From positions 127,315-191,314 of the forward strand of contig JBNGIO010006317.1 in the NCBI GenBank assembly GCA_049999805.1: DNA of 64,000 bases, in the 5' to 3' direction. Under the pieces are notes generated by a model. The model was not told the origin of the DNA, made no database searches, and saw nothing but the letters and a program-made list of their open reading frames with translations. This stretch comes from Folioceros fuciformis (taxonomy: Eukaryota; Anthocerotophyta; Anthocerotopsida; Anthocerotales). The stretch's first letter is position 1. Every line of letters begins with the position of its first letter. Below are positions 21,217 through 32,783 of this stretch, piece after piece. The position numbers and the translations under genes are program-made.

Positions 21217-24200
21217 TCACGTGGGGAATGGACCAAACAGAGGGATAAGCATCAGCTCAAACCAAGCTCCAAAGCCAAAAGAGAGCATTATCATTTGCGC
21301 TAAGGCAAGAGCCCCAACAGTCACGAGCTGGTCTTCGAAATCCGACTTGCTCATGCTCCTTGCTTGCAACTCTTCCATCTAGGACGCAACAACATGACAG
21401 TGATTGAGGTTGCGATCCAAGAAGAGATTGCAAGGGAGGCCAGGTGAGCTGAGCTGACAAATGGATTCCAACCTCATGTGTTAAAACCTGGATCTTGGCC
21501 TCTTCCACCAACCTGCGGCTCTCCCCTTGGCTCAAGGGTTCCTCCAACTGAGACCCCGAGCCGGAGGATGCCATTCCCAGTGGACCGCCCTGCGACTGTT
21601 CCAGCATGCGCAAACATTCTTCCAACTCTTGTTGCATGTCCCGTTGTTTTACCAACTCGACCTCCAGCATTTCATACTGCTGGTTCAAGGATCTCATCAA
21701 CTCGTCATTGCCTACTGGGACAGGAGCAGGCGCGAGGGTAGCCTGCTGCTTCCTCACCACCTCTTGCAAGTCAGCGTACTTCTTCTGCAAGCTATGGTAT
21801 GACTCCAAGAGCTGGCCGAGCTTGTCCGGGTCGACTGCAAGCCCCTTCCCCTTCAAGTTGTCCCTTGCCATCCCCTCCTCCTCCTTGGTGGGTGAGAAGA
21901 GGTAATTGTCTATCACCCAGTTGTAGTCCTCAAAATCAACCTTGCTCGTGCTACCATCGGCCGTAGCTTCACCTGGTCTTGCACTTGCACTTAGGTCTTC
22001 CGACTCCCTCATTCTACTCCTCAAGTCGCTCATCTACAGGCATGGCATTTCATGGGTTTCAACCACAATCCATATCAAAACCTCCAAAGCCATCAACAGG
22101 GCATGATTCATGAATGATTCAAGCAACCACCACCCAAGCAACCAACCTCTTGCATTAATTTGCCAACTTCCAACTCGACTTCGGCTCTGCGGCCAACTTC
22201 CTGCTGCAATCGCCCCAGCAGGGACATGTTCTCCTGCGACAGCTGCTCCACGGCAGAGTCTAAACGAGACATACTACTCATTTGCAACTCCAACTGCTCA
22301 CGGAGGCCCCTCTCATGCTCCACCTGCTGTCTGTACATCTCTGCTTGCTCGGCGGCAGAGTCTGAACCAGACATGCTCCTCAATCGCAACTCTAGCTGCT
22401 CACGGAGGCCCCTCTCATGCTCTACCTGTTGTCTGTACATCTCTGCTTGCTCCGCGGCAGAGTCTGAACCAGACATGCTCCTCAATTGCAACCCCAACTG
22501 CTCACGGAGGCCCCTCTCATGCTCCACCTGCTGCCTATACATCTCTGCTTGCTCAGCAGCAGAGTCTGAACCAGACATGCTCCGTACTTGCGACTCCAAC
22601 TGTGCACGGAGGCCCCTCTGATGCTCTGCCTCTTGCTTGTAAACCTCGACCTGTTGTCTGTAAATCTCTGCCTGCTCCGCGGCTTTCATCTTCTCCTCGT
22701 AGTCCATCAGCTTCTTCTCCATTTCCTTCACTTTGGCCTCGTACTCTTTGAGGTCGGCATTGCCGCTTTGCAGTTTGTCCTGGTACTTGTCGATCTGCTG
22801 CTGAAGCTCCACTATCTTCCTGGAGGATTGCTCTGCATACCACTCCAAACCAGAGGGCTTCGTCGGAGCCCGCTTCTTCTCCTCCACAGCGGCAACAGCA
22901 GCTTTCTTCTCGCTCCCACTGCGTATACTTTGTTCCAACCACGACCTGTCACTCTGCATCTCACGCATTCTCTTCTCCTGATCTGTCAACAGGTCATCGC
23001 GCCCCTGCAATTCTTTCTCGTACTGCTGCATTCTCTTCTCTTGCCCCATCAATATCTGACCCCGATTCTGCAACTGCTGCTCGAACCCCTGGAGCTCTAG
23101 TTGCTTCTGTCGCAGCTTCGCCTTCTCTTGATGCAACTGCTTCTGCTCCTCTTCCAATTTTTCCTTCCGATCTTCCGAAACCTCATTCCTTTGAGCAGCC
23201 ACTTGCACGGATCGCCTCTCCAGCGCTGCAACCTGCGCTACCACATAATGTCATTCATCATCTCATGAATGACTCTTATGCCACCATGAATCTCCTCTGA
23301 ATCAGATGCTCGTGCCTTGTTGCGAGATGAGAAAAACTCTCATAGCACCATCTCCTGTGACATGCTTTTGCCTTCCTGGAAGCGCAAAGTCTGACACAGT
23401 TCCGGACCTGCTCTCTTAGCCTTTGAGCCTCGTCCTCAGCAGCACGGCGACGAGCCCTCTCCTGGCCTGCGACCGCCATCTGGTGGCTGACAACCTTCAA
23501 GACCTCCCGCTCCTCGGCCGATACAGGCTTAACCTGAATTGTCCTCTCCGGCTGAGGGCCTCCTTTCAGACCCGCCACAGCGAAGTACTGCGTACGGACG
23601 GCCATGTTCCTGCCCCGGTCCTCTGTCTTGATTATGGCGGGGAGCGTCACCAAGGACATGTCATTCTCGGAGCCTTCATCAATCCTGTAGCTTCTCCCAG
23701 CCGCGTCCGACTGACTACTCTCACCCGCCTCATCCTTCCCTTGAGCGGGGAAGTGGATGTCAGGCTTCTCGAATGCCACAGCCGGTCCTCCCCCCTCCTG
23801 GTCCTGGTCTGCTTCTTCCAGCTGGGGAAACATCCTCCCTTCCTTGAACTTCCCGAAGGCCCCTTCTAGGATCTTCTCCACCAGCTCCGGGGGCGCATCC
23901 TTGGGGAACTCTGTCTCAACCTCTGTGCTGTACACCGTGGCCTCCACAGTAGAGCCCGGTGTGAGCTTGTCCAGTAGAGGCTGAATCAGGGCTTCCGCAA
24001 TGGGACCCTGCTTCCTGGGGCTGGCAGCTGCCCCGTTCCAGGCCCCCTCTGGACTACCTAACTGCATCGCTTCCGCGCTCTTGCTTCTGCTCCTCGCCTT
24101 GGTCGGAGAGTCCGATCCGGACGGCGAGAGCGGTCCGCTTGCCGGCCCCTTCCCCCGAGACCAGAATGCCCAGTTCCAAGGCGGCCGGCTCTCCACCATC

Positions 24201-24934
24201 TGTTTTGACTCTGCAGATCCTCGTCGAGAAGACGACTCCGTGGGTGATCCATTCCCGCCTGAGCCGCGCCGCGACGGCGGGCCGAGGGCGGCCGCTGGAA
24301 GTTCCAACCGTGGGATCTCTTCCACTCCGCGAGATTCTCGACTCTGTGGCGACCCGGAAGAGGCTGGGGACAGAAGCGCCAACCTCCCTACCTTCATCGG
24401 ACCGGCGCTTTGGTTTCTTGCCCTGATCCGTTTCTGTCTAGCGGAAGTGCTATTCGTTGCTGCAGTTGGCGGCGCCCTGTCCCTTGGTGGTGACACTGAT
24501 CTCTCACGCCACTCCGCATAGCTTGGATCTTCCTTCCTCACCTGTCTGCCCAGGGGTTGCCTTGAGGTGATCGGAGACCCTGATCTGTCACGTCTCACGC
24601 TCTTCTCCCCAACAAAAGATTTCTGTGGCACACCGGGGGCGGCGATGGGATACGGAGCAGCTGCTTCCTCGAAGGGAGCTGCAAGTGCAGCCTCTTCATT
24701 TGCTGCAGGGGCGCCTACTTCCTCCCTGACGTTTTTCCATCTTTCCCTAGGTGGAGACCGTGATCTATCACGGCCCGGAGAACTGCTGCTCCTCATTTTG
24801 GGTGACAAATCGGATGCTGGTCTAGACACCTTGCTGAACTTGTCTTTTGAACGTGTCCTCATTGCAGACAACTCAGCCACCTTCTTGCCCCTCTCATTAC
24901 TTCTGTCAGGCTTGGGGATGAACTCGCTGGCCAT
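21217..24934 (-). CDS. Long coiled-coil tail-anchored protein with RS-like N-terminus (four exons)
   Basis: Exons 24934-23408, 23232-22147, 22033-21473 and 21378-21217 all join in phase 0, giving about 1111 residues. The first 500 residues are disordered and rich in Ser, Pro and Arg, with RS-like motifs (GRDRSRSPPRERW, RRDRSGSP, RSVSPPRDR). Exon 2 is a continuous coiled coil with internal 34-residue repeats (EQAEMYRQQVEHERGLREQL). Exon 3 has more coiled coil and a segment DFEDYNWVIDNYLFSPTKEE. The last exon, found only by splicing, ends in a hydrophobic segment (LVTVGALALAQMIMLSFGF, then WFELMLIPLF) eleven residues or fewer from the stop, so the protein is probably C-terminally anchored in a membrane with the coil in the cytosol. 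I do not recognise the family; a tethering role is inferred. An in-frame ATG at 25072 is an alternative start. Confidence 0.7.
22252..22580. repeat. 102-bp coding tandem repeats (34 residues each)
   Basis: Three close copies plus diverged flanking copies inside exon 2 of the coiled-coil gene. Each encodes a unit from DSAAEQAEMYRQQ to LRSMSGS, always in frame, so the repeat adds whole turns of coiled coil. Confidence 0.85.
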
Positions 24935-27393
24935 GGGTGCATCGTGGGCACCTGATTCCGAAGGTTGGATATCCCATCTTCTTCCTTGGATTCTGACTCT
25001 TACGGGTTGCAGCCATACACCTGCATCACCTCCCACAACGGGAAACTGGAGACATGAAATCTTGTTCACCACCTGGCATTAAGCTTGCTGCTTTCTCCCC
25101 ACCACCATACAACAAAGTGTACATGTCTTCATTCCAAATCTCTGCTAGTAGCTTGAGCCATACTTGAGCTACGGGGAGCACCATGGAAAGAAGGCCCCAA
25201 CCTCATCCACAGTTCAATGCGGTTCAAGGAATTCAGGCATCCACAACCTGATGCTGAGGGCCTTGGAGAACATTAATCCTTTACAGTGCTGACAACAACA
25301 ATTCAGTTGATTGACATCCATGTGACTGATAATGGTTGAGCCTCCTCCGCATTGAGCAGTCTCATCACCTTTCTCTCCAAACAAACTTGTGCATTCTCAA
25401 TCATAAATTCGAATCGTATTCAACATATTGAAAGCCAATATCACAAAACAATGTTTCTCTAAACTTCTCCTCCCAACTATCATTATTCATTTATAGATAT
25501 TGCGATTCTTTTTTCTTTTTCTTAATTTTTAGACGCATCCCATTCTTATGAAAACTTTGTCTACTTCCCTTATGGGTTCAAAATATTATTTTATAACTAA
25601 TATAAAATATACTCTTTTTTCAAAACCTTGATCTCAAATCTTGTATTGACACAATAATCTCAATTTTTGTCCATAGAAGAAATAAAATCTTATTTATTCA
25701 TTAAACAATCTTGAATTTTTGTACCACATGAAAATTTGATTGATTCTTTGTATCTTTGGTAACTTTTACTTAGAATCTTTCTTAGTCCCTCTAGATCTCA
25801 AATATTTTTTTATCTATTTTAGAAAAACAACATGAAAAAACTCATCTACACATAGAAAGAAGACCGTAAAACATCATGCTCTCTCAATACTTTGCAATCC
25901 TTTTCCATATCTCTTAGCATTTTTAATGATTTGAGTGAGAAATAGAAGTCACTTGTGAACTAAGCACAGAGAATGTAGAAAAGGTTTCTAATGACATTTT
26001 TTTAATAAGCACAAGTATCTAGATTAAGAAAAAAAAAATGAAGGAAAGAAGGAAGAAAGAAAGATAGAAATCCACACTCTCAACTAGTTTATCTTAGAAA
26101 ATAATATATTATTTTTATTTTTATTTTATCATTTTTATCTATTTATTTTTATAAATTCAATCACGTACCATCTTCTCTTCCAAATCGCAAATACAAGTGG
26201 GTAATATAAGAAGATCTCATTTTTCATAGGAAGATCATTTTTATTTAATACCCTTTGTATATGCCAATCTCTCATTGTATCAAATTAGAATAAAAAATAT
26301 CATAAACATAAGTGAATTTTTGTTCTCATCTTCTTTCCCTTCTATTTTCAACTTGTATTTTTTTATCTATTTTTATTTTTTAATCTAAAATAAATAATTA
26401 TGTTTTATAACAGTCTNNNNNNNNNNNNNNNNNNNNNNNNNNNNNNNNNNNNNNNNNNNNNNNNNNNNNNNNNNNNNNNNNNNNNNNNNNNNNNNNNNNN
26501 NNNNNNNNNNNNNNNNATAACAGTCTTCAATAGATCCCTTCATTGATACAGGGACCTTCATACATTTTTTTCAATCATATCTTTTATCTTTGTCTTTGTT
26601 GTAATTCCAATATCACATGAAGATTTATTTCATGCTTTCATGCTTAACTCTAGTTTGAAAACCATTTTAATAGAGGTGGTCCAACAAATAAACAAAGATG
26701 GTCGAAATATAGAATGTGACAACATCTTTGCTCATTACATGAAATCCTCATTCTCATCTAATCTAATTTAAATATAGAGAAATAAAAGAGAAAATAATTA
26801 ATACAAGTAAATATAAATATTTAGAGGTAAAAATATATATATATTTATTCTATCAAAATTTACCTTCTTCTTTTCATTTCTATTCACTCATCTATGTTTA
26901 GTATATAGAGATCCTTGTTCGAATTAAATTATTTAATATAGTTATATTTCCAACATCTCATCCGTGCTTAAAAGGTCTGGTTCACAATAACCAGGTATTT
27001 CACCTCACGAAGTATGTACAAGTCAAAAATCAATCCCATTGATATACAGTTTAACATATTTAAGATTGAAATCTTAATTTAATTAAAAAAAACCTCTTAT
27101 GTTTATATTATTTAAAAGTCATTTCGTCTATGACATAAACGACTAGCACGTTACCCAAAGCTTGGAAGAGGACTACTGTCGGCAGGCTTGCCGGGAATGC
27201 TGATGTTCATGTGGTGCCGATGTAGGAGCTGGATTGGAGAGGTGGCATGCCTGTCCATGCACCTTCGAATTACCTACAGGCCCGTCTGGCGGGGTCTCAC
27301 AATTTGGTAGCTTGCAGAATGCGTGGGCATGCATGATACCGGGGCCACTCTGCCATCGTCTTTTAGACACAACCCGACCTCGGTCCCTGAACG
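24935..27393. other. Divergent intergenic region with AT-rich island and scaffold gap
   Basis: It lies between the minus-strand coiled-coil gene and the plus-strand PPR gene. From about 25380 to 27130 base composition falls to strongly AT-rich, with poly-A/T runs and an (AT)n tract near 26830. No open frame or recognised element; decayed transposon or heterochromatin-like filler is likely. The 100-N gap sits in the middle. Confidence 0.55.
26417..26516. other. Assembly gap (100 N)
   Basis: Exactly 100 undetermined bases, the usual placeholder for a gap of unknown size. The 10 bases before it (ATAACAGTCT) are identical to the 10 after it. Confidence 0.99.
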
Positions 27394-30300
27394 ATGGCCA
27401 CAGTATGGCAACTGGACCCGTTCTGTGTCCAGCAAATTGGTGCGTCTCCAGGGATTATTCCACGAGGAGCTGCTGCTCACCTGATGGTAGGGAGCCAGCC
27501 CCTGGCGAAGAATGCCTTCAGGTGCAGCAGTGCGAGGAGCTCGGCAGCTCCGCTTCCAGGAAGATCTGTACATGGGGACGGGATTTTAAGTGATGGTCGT
27601 TGCCAGGAGCAGGAGCAATTGTGGGAACGATTTTTTATGGAACCGACCATGTGGTGGGACAACAGACGAGATAAGAGGAGCTCCCGTTCGCCTGACTTCC
27701 GGCGTAAGGGGTCCGGTGAGGTCCTGTGGTTGAACAGCATGTTCAAGCCAGCTTGGGTTGATGAGCAGCTCGTTTCCTTGGATACGCAGATGGGTCGCGG
27801 TGGCTCTCTTTCCGAGTCCAGCGCTACGGACAAGCCTGGATCTGGGGGGTGTGGAGGGTTGGGAATGGGCGTCGTAACGGATGCAACCGTGAGCATGTTG
27901 TGTCAGCAGGGGGAGCTCTCTGAGGCTGTTGGAGCCCTGGAATCTCTGGTGCAGACAGATTCTGCGGTTTCTCAGTCTCTGCTTTACACTGTGTTGAAGC
28001 TGTGTACAGCTAAGAGGGATCTGGCTGCGGGACGACGAGTTCATCGTCTCACTGCCAAACTGGGGTTCGAGTCGAGCGCGTACTTGGGGAACCATATCTT
28101 GCGCATGTATTCATCTGGAGGTAGGCTGCAGGAGGCCATGGATGTGTTCACCAAGGTGGAAAAACCAAATGTGTTCATGTGGTTTTCCATAATCTCTGCC
28201 CATGCTAAGCACGGGAAACCTAAGGAGGCCATACAGCTGTACCATGACATGCGTAGGTCAGGAGTGAAGGCGAATGGTCACGTCTTTGTGGCTGCCCTGC
28301 AGGCTTGCGCAGGTGCTGCCGACTTGGAATCTGGGAGAGAAGTGCACTGTGATGTGTTGCACAGTGGCACTCCCACTGACTTGTTTGTTGGCAACGGCCT
28401 GGTGGTCATGTATGTAAAATGTGGTGAGATGAAAGATGCTCGCCAGGTTTTCGAGAGCATGGCCTCGAAGGATGTGGTGACATGGACGGCGCTGGTATCT
28501 GGTTATGCAAAACGTGGTGAACTTGAAGATGCTCGCCAGGTTTTCGACAGCATGAGCACGAAGAATGTTGTGACATGGACTGCGCTGATAGCTGGGTACG
28601 CCGAGCTAGGGCTCGAACAGGAGGCGCTTGTTTTGTATGGACAAATGGAGCAGGAGGGCCTCGTTTTGGCTGACCGTGTTGCTTTTGCTTGCCTTCTGAA
28701 GTGCTGTGGAGGCGCCGGTGCCTTACAGAAGGGCAGGCAGTTGCACTCACAGATAGTCGAAAGAGGGCTGCTGGATGACGTAGTGGTTGGCAACTGCCTG
28801 GTGGACATGTATGCCAAATGTGGCGAACTGGAAGATGCACGCCAGGTTTTTGACAGCATGAACACGAGGGACGTGGTGACGTGGACCGCCCTGATATCCG
28901 GGTATGCACATCAGGGACTCGGTCGAGAAGCACTTGCTGTGTATGATGAAATGGAGGAGGAGGACGTTATTGTGGCTAACCATGTTACTTTTGCTTGCCT
29001 TCTGAAGGCCTGTGGAAGCGCAGGTGCCTTACAGAAGGGCAGGCAGCTACACTCACTGATTGCCAAACGAGGGTTGCTGGATAACGTAGTGGTGGGCACC
29101 TGCCTGGTGGACATGTATGTAAAATTTGGTGAACTGGATGACGCACGCCAGGTGTTTAACAGCTTGGCCACAAAGAATGTGGTGACATGGACTGCGTTGA
29201 TTGCTGGGTATGCACAGCAAGGACTTGGCCAAGAGGCGCTTGTTGTGTATGGGCAAATGGAGGAGGCGGGCCTCATTTTGGCTGACCAGGTTACGTTTGC
29301 TTGCCTTCTGAAGGCCTGTGGAAGCACTGGTGCCTTACAGAAGGGCAGGCAGCTGCACTCACAGATTGTCAGAAGAGGACTGCTGGATGATATAGTGCTG
29401 GGCAACTGCTTGGTGGACATGTATGCAAAATGTGGCGAACTGAAAGATGCACTCCAGATTTTTGACGGCATGAGCACGAAGGATGTGGTGACATGGACCG
29501 CCCTGATATCTGGGCATGGCAGCTGTGATGAGGGTCACAAGGCACTTACTTGTTTTGAGGAGATGTTAGTTGCCGGTATTCAGCCAAATGATGCTACTTT
29601 TACTTGTCTTTTAGTAGCATGCAGTCATGAGGGACTGGTTGAGGAGGGTCGCAACCTCTTTGATTCTATGGGCGAACAGCATGGCACCAGACCTACTGTT
29701 GAGCATTACACTTGCATGATTGATCTGCTTGGGCGCGCTGGCCACTTAGATGAGGCAAAGGACATGCTGTTATCATGTGAGGGCCAAAGTAATGTTGTAG
29801 GGTTGACATCTTTGTTGACTGCCTGCCAAAGTCACGGGGATCTAGAAAGGGCAATCTGGTGTTTTGAAAGCATTGTTAAGCTTGACCCCCAGGAGGGACC
29901 CGCCTATGTGCTCATGGCCAATGCCTATGCAGACGCAGGCAGGTGGGCCGATGTAGACAGAATTGAAACACAGAGAAGGGCAGCAGGAGCTAACAAGAAA
30001 CCTGCACTGGCGACCATTGAGGTGAACAAAGAGGTACAGAGATTTCTGGTGGGAGAAAGGAGAGACGATATTGCGCTGAAGGTGGAGAGCACAAATGCTC
30101 GTCTGAAGCAGGAAGGAGGCCACGTACCTCACACAAAGTTGGTATTGAAGCCACTATGTGAGAAGGAGAAGGAAGATCTCCTTTGTGGGCATGCTGAGAA
30201 GCTAGCTCTGGCGTATGGTCTCTTGAACACTCCGAGTGGCACACCTCTGATGGTAACCAAAAATCTCCGCATGTGCAGTGACTGCCACAGCTCCACGGAG

Positions 30301-30399
30301 ATCATGTCAAGGCTTGAACAAAGAGACATTGTTGTAAGGGATGGGTACCGTGTGCATCGATTTGCAGCTGGGTGTTGCAGTTGTAAGGGTCGGCCGTGA
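27394..30399 (+). CDS. PLS-class PPR protein with GRP-ending DYW:KP-type domain
   Basis: Intronless, 1001 residues. Organellar RNA-editing factor family. The first 150 residues resemble an organelle-targeting extension plus linker. About 18 PPR motifs follow in P-L-S order (for example VVTWTALIAGYAQQGLGQEA, then LLKACGSTGALQKGRQLHSQ, then LVDMYAKCGELKDA), then P2-L2-S2, E1/E2 and a DYW-like deaminase domain. Deaminase residues are present: GHAEKLA (HxE) and CSDCH (CxxC). Departures from the standard domain: the PG box reads NKKPALATIEVN instead of KEPGCSWIEV, and the protein ends CCSCKGRP instead of CSCGDYW. These are features of the DYW:KP subtype, which is linked to U-to-C editing in hornworts, some lycophytes and ferns. 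Organelle (plastid or mitochondrion) and target site are not determined. The start is the first ATG in the open frame; a later start is possible. Confidence 0.93.
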   Translation: MATVWQLDPFCVQQIGASPGIIPRGAAAHLMVGSQPLAKNAFRCSSARSSAAPLPGRSVHGDGILSDGRCQEQEQLWERFFMEPTMWWDNRRDKRSSRSPDFRRKGSGEVLWLNSMFKPAWVDEQLVSLDTQMGRGGSLSESSATDKPGSGGCGGLGMGVVTDATVSMLCQQGELSEAVGALESLVQTDSAVSQSLLYTVLKLCTAKRDLAAGRRVHRLTAKLGFESSAYLGNHILRMYSSGGRLQEAMDVFTKVEKPNVFMWFSIISAHAKHGKPKEAIQLYHDMRRSGVKANGHVFVAALQACAGAADLESGREVHCDVLHSGTPTDLFVGNGLVVMYVKCGEMKDARQVFESMASKDVVTWTALVSGYAKRGELEDARQVFDSMSTKNVVTWTALIAGYAELGLEQEALVLYGQMEQEGLVLADRVAFACLLKCCGGAGALQKGRQLHSQIVERGLLDDVVVGNCLVDMYAKCGELEDARQVFDSMNTRDVVTWTALISGYAHQGLGREALAVYDEMEEEDVIVANHVTFACLLKACGSAGALQKGRQLHSLIAKRGLLDNVVVGTCLVDMYVKFGELDDARQVFNSLATKNVVTWTALIAGYAQQGLGQEALVVYGQMEEAGLILADQVTFACLLKACGSTGALQKGRQLHSQIVRRGLLDDIVLGNCLVDMYAKCGELKDALQIFDGMSTKDVVTWTALISGHGSCDEGHKALTCFEEMLVAGIQPNDATFTCLLVACSHEGLVEEGRNLFDSMGEQHGTRPTVEHYTCMIDLLGRAGHLDEAKDMLLSCEGQSNVVGLTSLLTACQSHGDLERAIWCFESIVKLDPQEGPAYVLMANAYADAGRWADVDRIETQRRAAGANKKPALATIEVNKEVQRFLVGERRDDIALKVESTNARLKQEGGHVPHTKLVLKPLCEKEKEDLLCGHAEKLALAYGLLNTPSGTPLMVTKNLRMCSDCHSSTEIMSRLEQRDIVVRDGYRVHRFAAGCCSCKGRP
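28560..29480. repeat. Near-identical PLS-triplet coding repeats, period 303-306 bp
   Basis: The 20-mer GCCTTACAGAAGGGCAGGCA recurs at about 28721, 29024 and 29330 in the PPR gene, and whole P-L-S triplets around it are highly alike at the DNA level. The array therefore grew by in-frame triplet duplication. Confidence 0.88.
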
Positions 30400-32783
30400 G
30401 AATTTAGATAAGCAGCCTGTGCTCAAGTGTGTAGACTAGACACATTGCTTTGCTGCGGGGGTCAACATACTTTTTTAACCCCACACCTGTCCGAACTGAG
30501 ACATGGACATGGGTGACTCATACTGGACTTGGCATCCAGAATCAGAAGCGAGCGGCGCATCGAACTTGGGGCGACTGCCCCTTCTGGATGCACTCACAAT
30601 CTCGCCGGGTCACGGAAATCAGGAATCCGGGGTGCAAGCCTGGAATTTGGCTCATCCGGTGAATTGCAAGGCTCTGCAATTGCCACCTTAAGAACCCAGT
30701 GCTTTCAAAGGGCTTCACAAAGGCAAGTAAATGTAATGTGGTCAGGCAAACATGAGACCCTCCTCTTCCCTCCGTCCATACACAACAATCCCCTGGGGCC
30801 CAGTCCTTGCTGTGCACAGGGGCAACTGCTGTGGACAGGAGCCGGATCAGAGCATCACTCGGAGTTCAGGCCGGTTAGTTAGGTTGCCCTGAGATGCCTC
30901 CTGTTCTGATGCTAGCAGTGACTGGAACTCGAGATTTTAAATTTCAAAAACTGCGTGCCCCGTCTCTGAACATGAGGAGCAGCACATCAAACAATCTCTT
31001 GAGGCTGTAGAAGGACTGTCCCGACTTCTCCTCTAACCGTTTACTGTCCACGGGTCAGCCTCATTCAAAATGGTAGGACAGGTGATAAAGCCCACATGCC
31101 GTCCAAAATCTTGGTCGTGCAGAATGACTGCGTCTCAATCTCCGAAGCCATGAATGCTTTCACTCGTGTTAAAGCCTACGTGGCATGCCGTCCCCCATCC
31201 ATCCAAAGAACTTCATACGCCTAAGGCTAACCAGCACACATACGCTTTTGCCGCGATGCATTGTGCCATAACCCTCAGCGCGGTTGGCCTCCCTCTTCCC
31301 CGATCTCTCTTCCTCTCCTCCCGCCCTCGTTGAGATTTCGATTTCTTCACTCCGCTGCCGTGCATTTGATGGGGGAGGATTACTCAGATACATTTGTTTG
31401 CATCTTCGCTTCCATTGAAGGCAGAATTGTACACATTCAGATCAGGTTTCAAACTCCTCTGCAGATGCCAATCGTAACCCACATTTCCTATCATGTACAT
31501 ATATCGTCTCAGATCAGGCAATGGTGCGCGGGCTGGTAGTGAGTCCTGCCAGCCTCGTTCAAACGATGGAGCTTTCTCAATTGAAACGTAAATCCACTAC
31601 TCCCTGCCAACCGTGCTTCAGCCAAGTTTGGCCTGCGAAAGCAAGCGTGCTGCATTCCATGGACTGCAGAGGACTGACGTGGAGGGACGACCAGACGCGG
31701 GTGGGATCGTGTATGCTTCGTTCAGCCCGTCCGGTCCTATTGCCCTGCGGCGCTGACGCTGATAACGCAACGCCGTAAAAACCGTATGTGAGCTGATTGA
31801 GAGAATGTGAGCTGATTGAGCCGTCGGAGATCGAGAAACAGGCGTGCAGACTGGAGCACGTCCGTGGTGCATTAAATTCGCTTCTGTGGCACCTCTGGTG
31901 GTCCCCATGTTCCTTTTCGGAGGCATAAAGGCAACAGGAGCAGAAGCAGAGTACCGAGGCGATTTCTAAATTACGTAGGAAGTAGGACCGCCTTCATCGG
32001 GTGGGACAAAACCACGCACTTGGAAGCAAAAGCAAGAGTGATAATTAAACACTAGCCCGCCCTCCAGCCCTCCGCTCTCTTTGGGGTGCTTCGGGTTCTA
32101 TTATTGCCAACACCTTTTTGTTTTTTATTTGGTCAGAGTACTATATTCCATTCTGTAGTACTCACCCCCGGTTGCCACAATGGAGAGTCCGTGCGTCTTC
32201 ATAGCCCTTCTGAGGACGCTATGGAGACAGAAATCCATCGAATACTTGCCCGTTCACAGCCGAAGCTTGCAAGGGCCACACCATTCGCAAGAATTTGCGA
32301 CTTCTGATGCCACCCCAGATTCCATTCCTGACCCCAGGAAAGCTGCAAAACCTGGACATCATGTTGCCAAGGAATGGTAGATGGGGGAGCACGTCTCTTC
32401 GCTGTCATGCCATGTGTCCACCTGGGTCTCTTCCACCCAGCCATATTTTAGGCATCTTAGTGAATCTGGAGGTTCAGGAGTTTGTTGTCGCTGGAAATGG
32501 TTGTTCTTTTCCGGGGAGACAATGTATTGGACGCCCTTGAGGGACCCATTAGTCGTACCGATCGAGTACGGAACACAGTCTCTCTCTAGACAGACTGTCC
32601 CATCAGAAACTCGTCTCTCAGAAGCATCGTCGTGTGTGAGTGCTGCAAAAATGTGATTGCATGGTTCCGGGAATCCGAGTGGTGTGCAAGCTTGCATCAC
32701 ACACTCTTGAAGCATGAGGACTTTTTATGAGGTGGGAATAAAGAATAAATGCAGTATCCGACGACGTGCTGCGATTGCTACTG
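30400..32783. other. Intergenic between PPR and polyphenol oxidase genes
   Basis: About 2.4 kb between convergent genes. Several open frames exist on both strands but none has recognisable motifs or convincing codon use. No repeat or RNA gene seen. Confidence 0.4.
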
